Source: Alphaproteobacteria bacterium (GTDB lineage: Bacteria > Pseudomonadota > Alphaproteobacteria > SHVV01). From it: a stretch of DNA of 47,572 nt. Location of the stretch: positions 1-47,572 of the forward strand of contig SHVV01000004.1 of NCBI GenBank assembly GCA_009694095.1. The letters run 5' to 3'. A model generated the notes under the pieces. The model was not told the DNA's origin. It saw only the letters and a list, made by a program, of their open reading frames with translations, and did no database searches. Numbering within the stretch: the stretch's first letter is position 1; every line of letters starts with the position of its first letter. The position numbers and the translations under genes were made by a program. Of the stretch, positions 1-7,946 are shown in pieces.

Positions 1-81
1 CGCCAGTTTGAGCGCGATCGACTGGCCCATACCGCGGCCGGAGCCCGAAACGATTGCGATTTTTCCGTCGAGTTCACCCAT
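1..81 (-). CDS. Short-chain dehydrogenase/reductase, N-terminal part (runs off the window edge)
   Basis: Reverse translation from the ATG at 81: MGELDGKIAIVSGSGRGMGQSIALKLA, an SDR Rossmann motif (GxxxGxG-like). Confidence 0.8.
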   Translation of the reverse strand, partial: MGELDGKIAIVSGSGRGMGQSIALKLA

Positions 82-164
82 GGCTGACCCCTGCTTTTTT
101 TGCCGGGCGTTTAACGCTGGGTGCTGCGCTGCGTCGATCGAATGGCGATCTAAGGAATGGCGAT

Positions 165-587
165 CTAAGGAATGGCGATGAACGCTTTGCCGACGATGGT
201 CTTTTCGCCCGTGACCGACTCTGCGGTCAGATCGACTTCGATCCGGTTCTCGCCTTCGAACGTGGATTTCGCCGCGACAACGCCGACGCAGGCGATGACA
301 TCGCCCGGCCGCGTGATGGCTGCGAACCGGCCGCCCAAGCTCCGGATAGCGGTGATCGGAACCCAGCTCGCAACCAACTCGCCGAGAAACGCCATCGACA
401 ACATGCCGTGGGCGATGACCCCCGGCAGTCCGCCGGCTTTGGCCCGCTCGTCGTCGAGGTGGATATCGTTGTGATCGCCCGACGCGCCGGCGTAGAGCGC
501 GAGCTGAACGCGATCGATCGCCGGTTTCGTCAGACCTGGGAGCTTGTCGCCGATAGCGATCGTCGCGAAGGATGGGAGCGAGGGCAT
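165..587 (-). CDS. MaoC-like hotdog-fold dehydratase
   Basis: ORF MPSLPSFATIAIGDKLPG...YAGASGDHNDIHLDDERAKAGGLPGVIAHGMLSMAFLG: MaoC hydratase motif (D-x-N-x-I-H / AHGML). Confidence 0.85.
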   Translation of the reverse strand: MPSLPSFATIAIGDKLPGLTKPAIDRVQLALYAGASGDHNDIHLDDERAKAGGLPGVIAHGMLSMAFLGELVASWVPITAIRSLGGRFAAITRPGDVIACVGVVAAKSTFEGENRIEVDLTAESVTGEKTIVGKAFIAIP

Positions 588-611
588 GGTACTGGCGCTT
601 AAGGCTGCGCT

Positions 612-1052
612 CTAGTTTCGAACGACGATGACCGTGCGCATGTCGCACACCCGCTCGCCGGTTTGATTGCTCAGCGATGTTTCGCTGACGATGAAATCGA
701 GCGCGCCGCCCTTCTTGTCGTAGATGTCGAGAACTTTCGTTTCGCCCGTCAGAAGATCGCCGGCGTAGATCGGCCGCTGGTATGTGAACCACTGCTCACC
801 ATGCAGCACGCGCAGAATCGCAACCTTGAGATCGCGCAGCAGCCCGAACGACTGGTCGTGGTCCATCACCGCGACGTAGCCGAACGTCGGAGGCGCCGGG
901 ATCGCGCGGTAGCCGGCGGCGCGCGCCACCGCGGTGTCGCGGTAGATCGGGTTAGGGTCGCGGATCGCATCGGCGAATTGCAGGATGCGGCCCTTCTCGA
1001 CTTCGAACACGAAGCGCGGATAGGTTTTTCCGATGAAGCTCTTGTCTAACAT
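612..1052 (-). CDS. FAS1-like/MaoC N-terminal dehydratase domain protein
   Basis: ORF MLDKSFIGKTYPRFVFEVEKGRILQFADAIRDPNPIYRD...IPAPPTFGYVAV, typical partner of the MaoC ORF downstream on the same strand. Confidence 0.85.
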   Translation of the reverse strand: MLDKSFIGKTYPRFVFEVEKGRILQFADAIRDPNPIYRDTAVARAAGYRAIPAPPTFGYVAVMDHDQSFGLLRDLKVAILRVLHGEQWFTYQRPIYAGDLLTGETKVLDIYDKKGGALDFIVSETSLSNQTGERVCDMRTVIVVRN

Positions 1053-1062
1053 GGCGGCTTGT

Positions 1063-2283
1063 CTAAGGAACGGTGGGTGCGAGCTGCCCTGATACCAAGC
1101 CGCGCGCTAGCATACCGTCGCAATCGCTGGCGCTAAAGCCCGCCTCGCGCAAGATCTGAATCGTATGCTCGCCGTACTTGGGCGCAAAGCGATAGGTCGT
1201 GGCGGCCCTGGGAAGATCGACCGCCGGTGGTTGCAGCCGAAGGCTTCGGCCGTCGGGTAAGCTGGTCGTCGGCATCTTGCTGCGAACGAGATCGAGTTCG
1301 TGCGCGGCGCGGATGTCGTTGATTCGGGAGTGCGGAATTTTCGCCTTGGCAAAATCGGCGGCGATGCCGTCGATGTCGAACCCTGCGGTGATGGCGCCGA
1401 TCTCGCGGTAGATGTCCTCGCGTTCGCGATAGCGTCCCTCGGCTGAGTCCCGCCGCCCGCCGGCCTTGAGCGACGCGAACTTCGGGATAGCGGTTAGGCG
1501 TTGCCACTGCACGTTCGATCCCAATGCCATGTAGATGAAGCCGTCCTTGGTCGGATAGGCGTTGGTCGGGATGAACTTGCGGTGCGCGCTGCCCCAGCGT
1601 GTGATCTCCTCCGGTCCGCAGTTCATGTCGATAAGCGGCAGCAGCGTGATTAGCCACGACGCCGCGGCCTGTGCCATCGACACGTCGATCCGGCGGCCCT
1701 TGCCGGTTTCGGCTTTCTCGGCCAACGCCAGCAGCACGTTGGCGTAAACCTCATCGCCTGCCTTGAGGTCGACCACCGGAATTCCCATCAGGGTCGGAGG
1801 TCCATTCGGATCGCCGGTGACCTCCATGAGTCCGAGCATGGCTTGGATCATTGGGTCGTAGCCTGGAACGTCAGGGTAGGCCGGCCCCTGCGCCGAGATG
1901 CCGGCCCAAATGAGATCGGGTTTGATTCGGCTGAGGGTCGCGTAGTCGATGCCGAGTTTGGCGTAGCGCGAGGGAATCGTGTTGCAGCAGAAAATGTCAA
2001 CGTCGAGTTCTTCGATGAGCCGGTGCAGGATCGCCTGGCCTTCGGGCCCCTTGAGGTTGAGCGCGATCGCCTCCTTGCCGACGTTGGGCGCGACATAGTA
2101 CGAGCGCCGGTCGTCGTCGGCGATTCGGCTGCCGACGTAACGATTCGGATCGCCCGGTAACTTATCGCCGCGGGCTGGCGTCGCCTCGAGCCGGATCACC
2201 CGCCATCCGAGGTGCACGAAGCGAAGCGTCGCATAAGTCATCGACAACGCCTGCTCCATCGAGATAATCGTGCGTGGCTTCAT
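1063..2283 (-). CDS. CaiB/BaiF (family III) CoA-transferase
   Basis: ORF with [15 protein letters not shown]...[23 protein letters not shown]...VVDLKAG...[10 protein letters not shown], family III CoA-transferase signatures. Confidence 0.9.
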   Translation of the reverse strand: MKPRTIISMEQALSMTYATLRFVHLGWRVIRLEATPARGDKLPGDPNRYVGSRIADDDRRSYYVAPNVGKEAIALNLKGPEGQAILHRLIEELDVDIFCCNTIPSRYAKLGIDYATLSRIKPDLIWAGISAQGPAYPDVPGYDPMIQAMLGLMEVTGDPNGPPTLMGIPVVDLKAGDEVYANVLLALAEKAETGKGRRIDVSMAQAAASWLITLLPLIDMNCGPEEITRWGSAHRKFIPTNAYPTKDGFIYMALGSNVQWQRLTAIPKFASLKAGGRRDSAEGRYREREDIYREIGAITAGFDIDGIAADFAKAKIPHSRINDIRAAHELDLVRSKMPTTSLPDGRSLRLQPPAVDLPRAATTYRFAPKYGEHTIQILREAGFSASDCDGMLARGLVSGQLAPTVP

Positions 2284-2347
2284 CTCCTGCCTTTACCGTC
2301 CACGTTCGGGCGCGAATCATCTCCGGGTCTAGCGGGGGGCGAGCGCC

Positions 2348-3886
2348 GTGGCAAGGTCAAAGACCCTTGGTACGTTGGTGACCGACCTTCGAGCGACGCC
2401 GCGTCGCGGGTTCGTGCTGGCGGCTTGTTTGGCGACGATCTTCATCGCCGCGATCGAATCGACCATGATCGTTACCGTCATGCCGACGATCGTGTCGGCG
2501 CTAAGCGGCTTCGAATTTTACGGCTGGGTGTTCGCCGCCTTTTTGTTGGCCCAGGCGGTATCGGTGCCGATCTACGGCAAACTGGCCGATCTTTTTGGCC
2601 GACAGCGCATCTTGTTTGCCGGGACGGGACTGTACGTGGCGGCATCGTTCGCGGCTGGATTCAGCGTCAGCCTGCCGATGCTGATCGCCTGCCGCGTCCT
2701 GCAAGGCATTGGTAGCGGCGCGATTCTGCCGATGGCGACCACGATCATCGGCGACATCTACACGCCCGAGGAGCGAGCTCGCGTTCAAGGCTATGTCGCG
2801 GCGGTGTGGGGCACGTCGGCGATCGTCGGACCCTCGCTCGGCGCTCTTATTCTCGCTTTCGCCGACTGGCACGTCGCGTTCTGGGTCAACATCCCCGTGG
2901 CGGTCGTCGCTCTCGGCATGATCCGGATCTACCATCGTGAAACCATCGAGCCTCGGCAGCGTCGAATCGATTTCCTAGGCGCGGCGCTCTTAGTGCCGTC
3001 GGTGAGCGCGATAATGACCGCGCTCATGCAGGGGGCGACGTTTCCGGCGTGGCTCACCGCGAGCCTGGCGCTCGCCGGCGGCCTTGGGATCGCCGTTTTC
3101 GTTCGCTACGAACGGCGGGTCGCCGAGCCGCTGGTGCCAATCGGCCTTTGGCGGGACCGGATCATCGCGATCGGAACCGCCGGCGCGTTCCTGCTCGGGA
3201 TCCTGATGATGGGCGTTCCGGCGTTCCTGCCGGCCCACATCCAGGCGGTCATGGGCGAAGGGCCGCGCCTCGCGGCGTTCGCGGTGGCGGCGCAGATGGC
3301 GGGCTGGGCGACGTGCTCTGGCCTCGGCGGGGTCTTCATGCTTCGCACCTCGTATCGCTTCGTCACCATCGTCGGAAGTGTGGCGTTGATCGGCGGCGCG
3401 GCCGTGCTCGCCGCCGTCGTGCATGCCGGCGGAACCGGATTGCTGCTGGCCGGGGCATTCCTGTTCGGACTTGGGCTCGGCCTCACCCACAGCGTATTTC
3501 TCATCTCGGTTCAGACCAGCGTCGATTGGGCACAGCGCGGCAGCGCGACCTCGGCGGTGCATTTCGGCCGGGTGTTCGGGCAAGCGTTCGGCGCCACCCT
3601 GTTCGGCGCTATCTTGAACGTGGGTCTGTCCGGCGTTGATGCCAGACGGACTGGCGCGCATCTGGTCGAGGCAACGATCGACCCGGCGCGTCGAGCGGCG
3701 ATGGACGAGGCGACGCTCGCGCGCGTGATCGCGGCGATGGCCGATGCGCTCGGTTCGATCTATTGGACCGCGACCGCGATCGCCGTGCTGGTGTTGGTTC
3801 TGGGGCTCATGCTGCCGAGCGGCGCACGGCCGGGGCGGGGAGCGACTCCGACGAAAAATCCTCGGAGCAAGCTTATCGAGCAATAA
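2348..3886 (+). CDS. MFS transporter, DHA2/EmrB-type drug exporter
   Basis: 512 aa hydrophobic ORF: TIFIAAIESTMIVTVMPTIVSALSG...GKLADLFGRQRIL...RVLQGIGSGAILPMATTIIGDIYTPEERARVQGYVAAVWG. Confidence 0.9.
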   Translation: MARSKTLGTLVTDLRATPRRGFVLAACLATIFIAAIESTMIVTVMPTIVSALSGFEFYGWVFAAFLLAQAVSVPIYGKLADLFGRQRILFAGTGLYVAASFAAGFSVSLPMLIACRVLQGIGSGAILPMATTIIGDIYTPEERARVQGYVAAVWGTSAIVGPSLGALILAFADWHVAFWVNIPVAVVALGMIRIYHRETIEPRQRRIDFLGAALLVPSVSAIMTALMQGATFPAWLTASLALAGGLGIAVFVRYERRVAEPLVPIGLWRDRIIAIGTAGAFLLGILMMGVPAFLPAHIQAVMGEGPRLAAFAVAAQMAGWATCSGLGGVFMLRTSYRFVTIVGSVALIGGAAVLAAVVHAGGTGLLLAGAFLFGLGLGLTHSVFLISVQTSVDWAQRGSATSAVHFGRVFGQAFGATLFGAILNVGLSGVDARRTGAHLVEATIDPARRAAMDEATLARVIAAMADALGSIYWTATAIAVLVLVLGLMLPSGARPGRGATPTKNPRSKLIEQ

Positions 3887-3895
3887 AGGGCGCCG

Positions 3896-4010
3896 CTTGC
3901 GCGCCTGATCGAGGCGATGGCCGACGCGCCCCAGCTCCATCGATTGAACGGCGATCGCGATTGTCGTGTTGGCGTTGTTCTCGGACCGACGCCGTCGCGC
4001 AGCGGCGCGA
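3896..4010 (+). pseudogene. Degenerate duplicate of the 3' end of a DHA2 MFS gene
   Basis: cttgcgcgcctgatcgaggcgatggccgac... parallels 3716ff ctcgcgcgcgtgatcgcggcgatggccgat... at a 180-bp offset; reads LARLIEAMADA then, after a 1-bp shift, SID*TAIAIVVLAL against SIYWTATAIAVLVL. Confidence 0.65.
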
Positions 4011-4086
4011 GCGAATTGCGGCGCCGGCGGTCAAATCCACTGCCGTCCGCCTCGCTCCACTTCGCGGACGGGAAGGTCCGGCGGTG

Positions 4087-5754
4087 TTACTCGGCGGCGA
4101 AGCGGATGGGCTCCCGGTAGCGGCCGTAAACATCGACCAGCACCTTGGTCATCTCCCCGACCGTCGCATAGGCTTTCACCGCCGCCATGATCGCCGGCAT
4201 GGTGTTGACGCCGGCGCGGGCGTCGGCCTCGAGCCGGTCGAGTGCGCATCCGACTTCGACTGCGCTCCGCTCCGCCTTAATGGTCGCCAAGCTCGCGAGT
4301 TGCAGCGCCAGATCTTCCGGTTTGGTCGGGTGCATTTCGACGTCGGGCTCGTCTTCCTCGACCCGGTAGCAGTTGACGCCGACCTTCCGCACTTCGCCGC
4401 TCTCGACTTTCTTCTCGTGCTCGTAGGCCTGTTGGCTGACGTGATCCTGGAGGCGGCCCTCGGCGATCAGTTTGACGATACCGCCTAACTCATCGACTCG
4501 CGCCATGGTCCGCCTCATCTCGGCTTCCATTTTGTCGGTCAGTGCTTCGACGAAATAGGAACCGCCCAACGGATCGACGGTGTCGCAAAGCCCCATCTCC
4601 TCGATCAGCAGCTGCATCGTGCGGAGCGAGATGCGCTGCGCCTTAGGGCTCGGAATGGTGTAGGCCTCGTCATAACAACAGAGCGCGACCGTTTGCGCGC
4701 CGGCCAGAGCGGCGATCAGCGCATAGTACGCGCCGCGCATGATGTTGTTCTCCGGCTGATCGATGGTGAGGCCGAAGCCGCCGCCGCCCGCGATCATGCG
4801 GAGCCACATGGTGTCGGGATCGGTGGCGGCGTACTGCTCCTTCAGAATCTTCGCCCACAGTCGCCGGCCACCGCGGAATTTGCACACCTGCTCGAAAATC
4901 TTGCCGAAGATGTTGAAGTTGAACGAGAGCCGCCCGGCGAAATCGTCGATCGCGAGGCCACGCTTCAGCGTTTCGTCGATGTAGGCCTTGGCGATGCAGA
5001 AGGCATACGCCATCTCCTCGACCGGATCGCAGCCTGATTCGCGGATGTGGTAACCGCAGACCGAGACCGGGCTGTATTTGGGCGCGTGGCGCGCGCAATA
5101 TTCGATCGTGTCGCCGACCAGCTTGATCGAGGGTTCGACCGGGAAGATCCAAGTGCCGCGGCCGACGAACTCTTTCAAGATATCGTTCTGCGCCGTACCG
5201 CGCAGCCCTTTGATATCGAAGCCTTTCTTCTCCGCCATCGCCAGGTACATGGCGATCAGGATCGCGGCCGTACCGTTGATGGTGAGCGAGACCGTGATCT
5301 TGTCGAGGTCGATGCCCTCGAACGCGACCTCGAAATCGCGCAAGCTATCGACCGCCATGCCGACGCGCCCGACTTCGCCCTCGGCCGCCGGGTCGTCGGA
5401 ATCGAGGCCGCACTGGGTCGGCAGGTCGAAGGCGACGTTCAAGCCGGTCTGGCCGTTCTTGATGAGATAGAGAAAGCGCTCGTTGGTCGCTCGAGCGTTA
5501 CCGAAGCCGGTGTACTGGCGCATCGTCCATGGCCGGCGGCGAAACATTTCCGCGTGAATGCCGCGCGTGAACGGATATTGGCCTGGGCGTTCGAGCGTGT
5601 CGCCTTCGCGGCCGATGTCGGCGGCGGTGTAGACCGGCTTCATTTCGATGCCGGACTCGCTGAACACCGGCTTCACGCCCGGCGGCAGTTTTTCATCGAG
5701 CGGGACGTGAGCGCGGCGCAGTCCGTTGGGGTCGCCTGCTAATTTCGTGGCCAT
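4087..5754 (-). CDS. B12-dependent acyl-CoA mutase, large (substrate-binding) subunit; divergent methylmalonyl-CoA mutase family
   Basis: Start MATKLAGDPNGL at 5754 (the listed ORF to 6219 is an over-extension through the small-subunit gene). Motifs PGQYPFTRGIHAEMFRRRPWTMRQYTGFG, GLNVAFDLPTQCGLDSDDP, TAQNDILKEFVGRGTWIFPVEPS, CGYHIRESG. Confidence 0.9.
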   Translation of the reverse strand: MATKLAGDPNGLRRAHVPLDEKLPPGVKPVFSESGIEMKPVYTAADIGREGDTLERPGQYPFTRGIHAEMFRRRPWTMRQYTGFGNARATNERFLYLIKNGQTGLNVAFDLPTQCGLDSDDPAAEGEVGRVGMAVDSLRDFEVAFEGIDLDKITVSLTINGTAAILIAMYLAMAEKKGFDIKGLRGTAQNDILKEFVGRGTWIFPVEPSIKLVGDTIEYCARHAPKYSPVSVCGYHIRESGCDPVEEMAYAFCIAKAYIDETLKRGLAIDDFAGRLSFNFNIFGKIFEQVCKFRGGRRLWAKILKEQYAATDPDTMWLRMIAGGGGFGLTIDQPENNIMRGAYYALIAALAGAQTVALCCYDEAYTIPSPKAQRISLRTMQLLIEEMGLCDTVDPLGGSYFVEALTDKMEAEMRRTMARVDELGGIVKLIAEGRLQDHVSQQAYEHEKKVESGEVRKVGVNCYRVEEDEPDVEMHPTKPEDLALQLASLATIKAERSAVEVGCALDRLEADARAGVNTMPAIMAAVKAYATVGEMTKVLVDVYGRYREPIRFAAE

Positions 5755-6152
5755 CGGGCGGTCTGCTCCTTGATGTATGTAACGATTTCGTCGAGTTTCG
5801 ATCCGGTCGCGAATACGGCGTCGACGCCGATGTCCTTGAGCGCGCCATGGTCTTTCTTCGGCACGTTGCCGCCGATCAGCCAGAGCTTGGTGCCGAGATT
5901 GTACTCGTCCCAGAGCTTCCTGAAACGCTGCGCGAACGGGATGTGGGAGCCCGAGAGGATCGACATGCCGATCACGTCGGCGTTCTCTTCCTTGGCGCGC
6001 TTGGCGATTTCTTCCGGGGTTTTGCGCAAGCCCGTGTAAACCACCTCGAAGCCGGCATCGAGCAATGCGCGCACCACCACCTTGGCGCCGACGTCGTGGC
6101 CGTCCAGCCCAGGCTTGGCGAGCAGCACCTTGATTTTTCGGGCCGAGGTCAT
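5739..6152 (-). CDS. B12-binding (small) subunit of acyl-CoA mutase
   Basis: Start MTSARKIKVLLAKPGLDGHDVGAKVVVRALLDAGFEVVYTGLRKTPEEI; DGHDVG cobalamin (DxHxxG) motif; 16-bp overlap with the large-subunit start. Confidence 0.92.
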   Translation of the reverse strand: MTSARKIKVLLAKPGLDGHDVGAKVVVRALLDAGFEVVYTGLRKTPEEIAKRAKEENADVIGMSILSGSHIPFAQRFRKLWDEYNLGTKLWLIGGNVPKKDHGALKDIGVDAVFATGSKLDEIVTYIKEQTARWPRN

Positions 6153-6220
6153 TCGTCCGTCCCCTTGAGGGAGGGGGTAGAGGGAGGGGTGCTCCGCCTC
6201 GTCGTTGCATAATGACCATG

Positions 6221-6598
6221 ATGCGTCGACACCAACGCTCCCGCGACTACACACTGGAGAAGCTCGCAATTGGCCGCGCGCTTGGGATGACGGGCACCGA
6301 AATCGAGTAAAAGGTTTGGCGATATCTCAAAGCGTGTCGGCTCATCGGCTACAAATACCGCCGTCAAGCACCTTTTGGTCCCTTCATCGTTGACTTCGTT
6401 TGTTTCGAGGCCCGGCTCGCGATCGAAGTCGACAACGGCCAGTACGCCGATCTGCTTGCTTGCGATGCGAGTCGGACGGCATAGTTGGAGCGGCGGGGGT
6501 TCCGCGATCTGCGTTTCTGGGGCAGCGACGTTTTGCAGGAAACGATGGCCGTCGTCGCTAGAATCGAAGCGGCGCTCGTTCGTCCTGCTCGGCGGTAA
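6221..6598 (+). pseudogene. DUF559-type (very-short-patch-repair endonuclease-like) protein, interrupted by two in-frame stops
   Basis: One frame from 6221 to TAA 6596-6598: MRRHQRSRDYTLEKLAIGRALGMTGTEIE*KVWRYLKACRLIGYKYRRQAPFGPFIVDFVCFEARLAIEVDNGQYADLLACDASRTA*LERRGFRDLRFWGSDVLQETMAVVARIEAALVRPARR; stops TAA 6308-6310 and TAG 6482-6484. Confidence 0.85.
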
Positions 6599-6621
6599 GG
6601 CGGAAGAAACGCGAAACCCCG

Positions 6622-7773
6622 TCATGCGCGCCCCGCCACTTCCTTGGCGATGATGAGTTTCAAGATCTCGCTGGTGCCGCCGCCGATCAGGAGGAAACGC
6701 ACGTCGCGCAGGAACCGCTGCGCCGGATATTCCATCGCGAAGCCGTAGGAGGCGAAGATGCGCGAGGTATGCTCGCAGATCGCGGCCGCGGCTTCGGATG
6801 CAAAGAGCTTTGCCATCGCCGCCTCTTTGTGGTGCGGCTTGCCGGCATCGATCAGCCACGCGGCGTGGCGCACCATGTGGCGCGCCGCTTCGAGCTCGGT
6901 GCCCATGTCGGCTAAGCGCATCTGGATCGCCTGAAAGCTGCCGATCGGCCTGCCGAACTGCTTGCGCTCGCTCGCGTATTGGACCGCGGCGTCGAGCGCG
7001 GCGCGGGCGATGCCGATCCCGAGCGCGCTGGTCATGACGCGGATCTGTGCCAGGATCTTGCGCAAATGATTCTCGCCCTCGCCAACCGCGCACAGGCGAT
7101 TCGTTTCGGGCACGAAGCAATCGTCGAACGCGAGTTCGGACGTGACCAGCGGGCGCACGCCCATCTTTTCGATGGCGCGGCCGACGTGGAGACCCTTGGC
7201 GCCCTTTTCAACCAGGAAGATCGTGATCTTCTCTTCCGCTTCGCCGCCGGCAGCGGCTTTGGCGAACACAGTGAAGAAATCGGCGAGCGGCGCCGACGTC
7301 ACCCACATTTTTTGGCCGGTCAGCGACCAGCCGCCGGCGACCGCCTTGGCGCGGGTCTGCATGCCGTGAAGGTCGGACCCGGCGTTAGGCTCGGTCATGC
7401 AGATGGCGCCGATCTTCAAGCCATCGAGCGCCGGCTTGAACAAGCGCTCCTTGATGTCGGCGTTACCGAGCTCATGGAGAAAATGTGTCGCCATCAGGGA
7501 CTGCATCGAGCAGGCTGCGGCGACCGACATCGAGCCGCGCGCGAGTTCTTCGACCGCGAGGCAGTAGGGGAGGAAGCCCAAGCCTAAACCGCCCGCGCTT
7601 TCTGGATAACGCATGCGAAAGAATCCGAGTTCGCCGACTTTCTTGAAGAGTTCGGTCGGGAACGCGTGCGCCTCGTCGATCGCCGCCGCGTTCGGCGCGA
7701 TCTCGGCGTCGCTGAAGCGCGCGAAGGTTTCTTGAATCGCGCGCTCATCGTCGGTGAGGGAGAAGTCCACCAA
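6622..7773 (-). CDS. Acyl-CoA dehydrogenase
   Basis: ORF MVDFSLTDDERAIQETFARF...GAICMTEPNAGSDLHGMQTRAK...QKMWVTSA...ERKQFGRPIGSFQAIQ...LIGGGTSEI. Confidence 0.92.
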   Translation of the reverse strand: MVDFSLTDDERAIQETFARFSDAEIAPNAAAIDEAHAFPTELFKKVGELGFFRMRYPESAGGLGLGFLPYCLAVEELARGSMSVAAACSMQSLMATHFLHELGNADIKERLFKPALDGLKIGAICMTEPNAGSDLHGMQTRAKAVAGGWSLTGQKMWVTSAPLADFFTVFAKAAAGGEAEEKITIFLVEKGAKGLHVGRAIEKMGVRPLVTSELAFDDCFVPETNRLCAVGEGENHLRKILAQIRVMTSALGIGIARAALDAAVQYASERKQFGRPIGSFQAIQMRLADMGTELEAARHMVRHAAWLIDAGKPHHKEAAMAKLFASEAAAAICEHTSRIFASYGFAMEYPAQRFLRDVRFLLIGGGTSEILKLIIAKEVAGRA

Positions 7774-7789
7774 CTCCTCCTACTCTCCG

Positions 7790-7935
7790 CCTCTATGAGG
7801 GGGAGGAGGTAATCCGCACTGCGCTTCCGCTCGTTGAGGGAGAGAAAGCAACCCGCACCGCGCTCCCTTGTGTCGAGGCGGAGGGGGCAACAAACCCAAC
7901 GCTCCTCTCCGTGCTTGCAGAGGGAAGGTAGGGAG
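7790..7935. repeat. About 3-4 degenerate copies of a 39-bp intergenic tandem repeat
   Basis: ctctatgagg (7791), ctcgttgagg (7830), tgtgtcgagg (7869) at 39-bp spacing, then a more degenerate copy gtgcttgcagaggg; on the minus strand reads SASTERSVGFVAP / SASTQGSAVRVAF / SPSTSGSAVRITS. Confidence 0.6.
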
Positions 7936-7946
7936 GAGGTGGAGGC

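Noticed and set aside
2990-3940. 316-aa minus-strand ORF
   Set aside because: Antisense to the MFS transporter; Arg/His-rich without motif.
5755-6219. N-terminal extension of the mutase large-subunit ORF up to 6219
   Set aside because: Sequence upstream of MATKLAG is the out-of-frame reading of the small-subunit gene.
7790-7935. CRISPR array
   Set aside because: Repeats are degenerate, contiguous with no unique spacers, and no cas genes are present.
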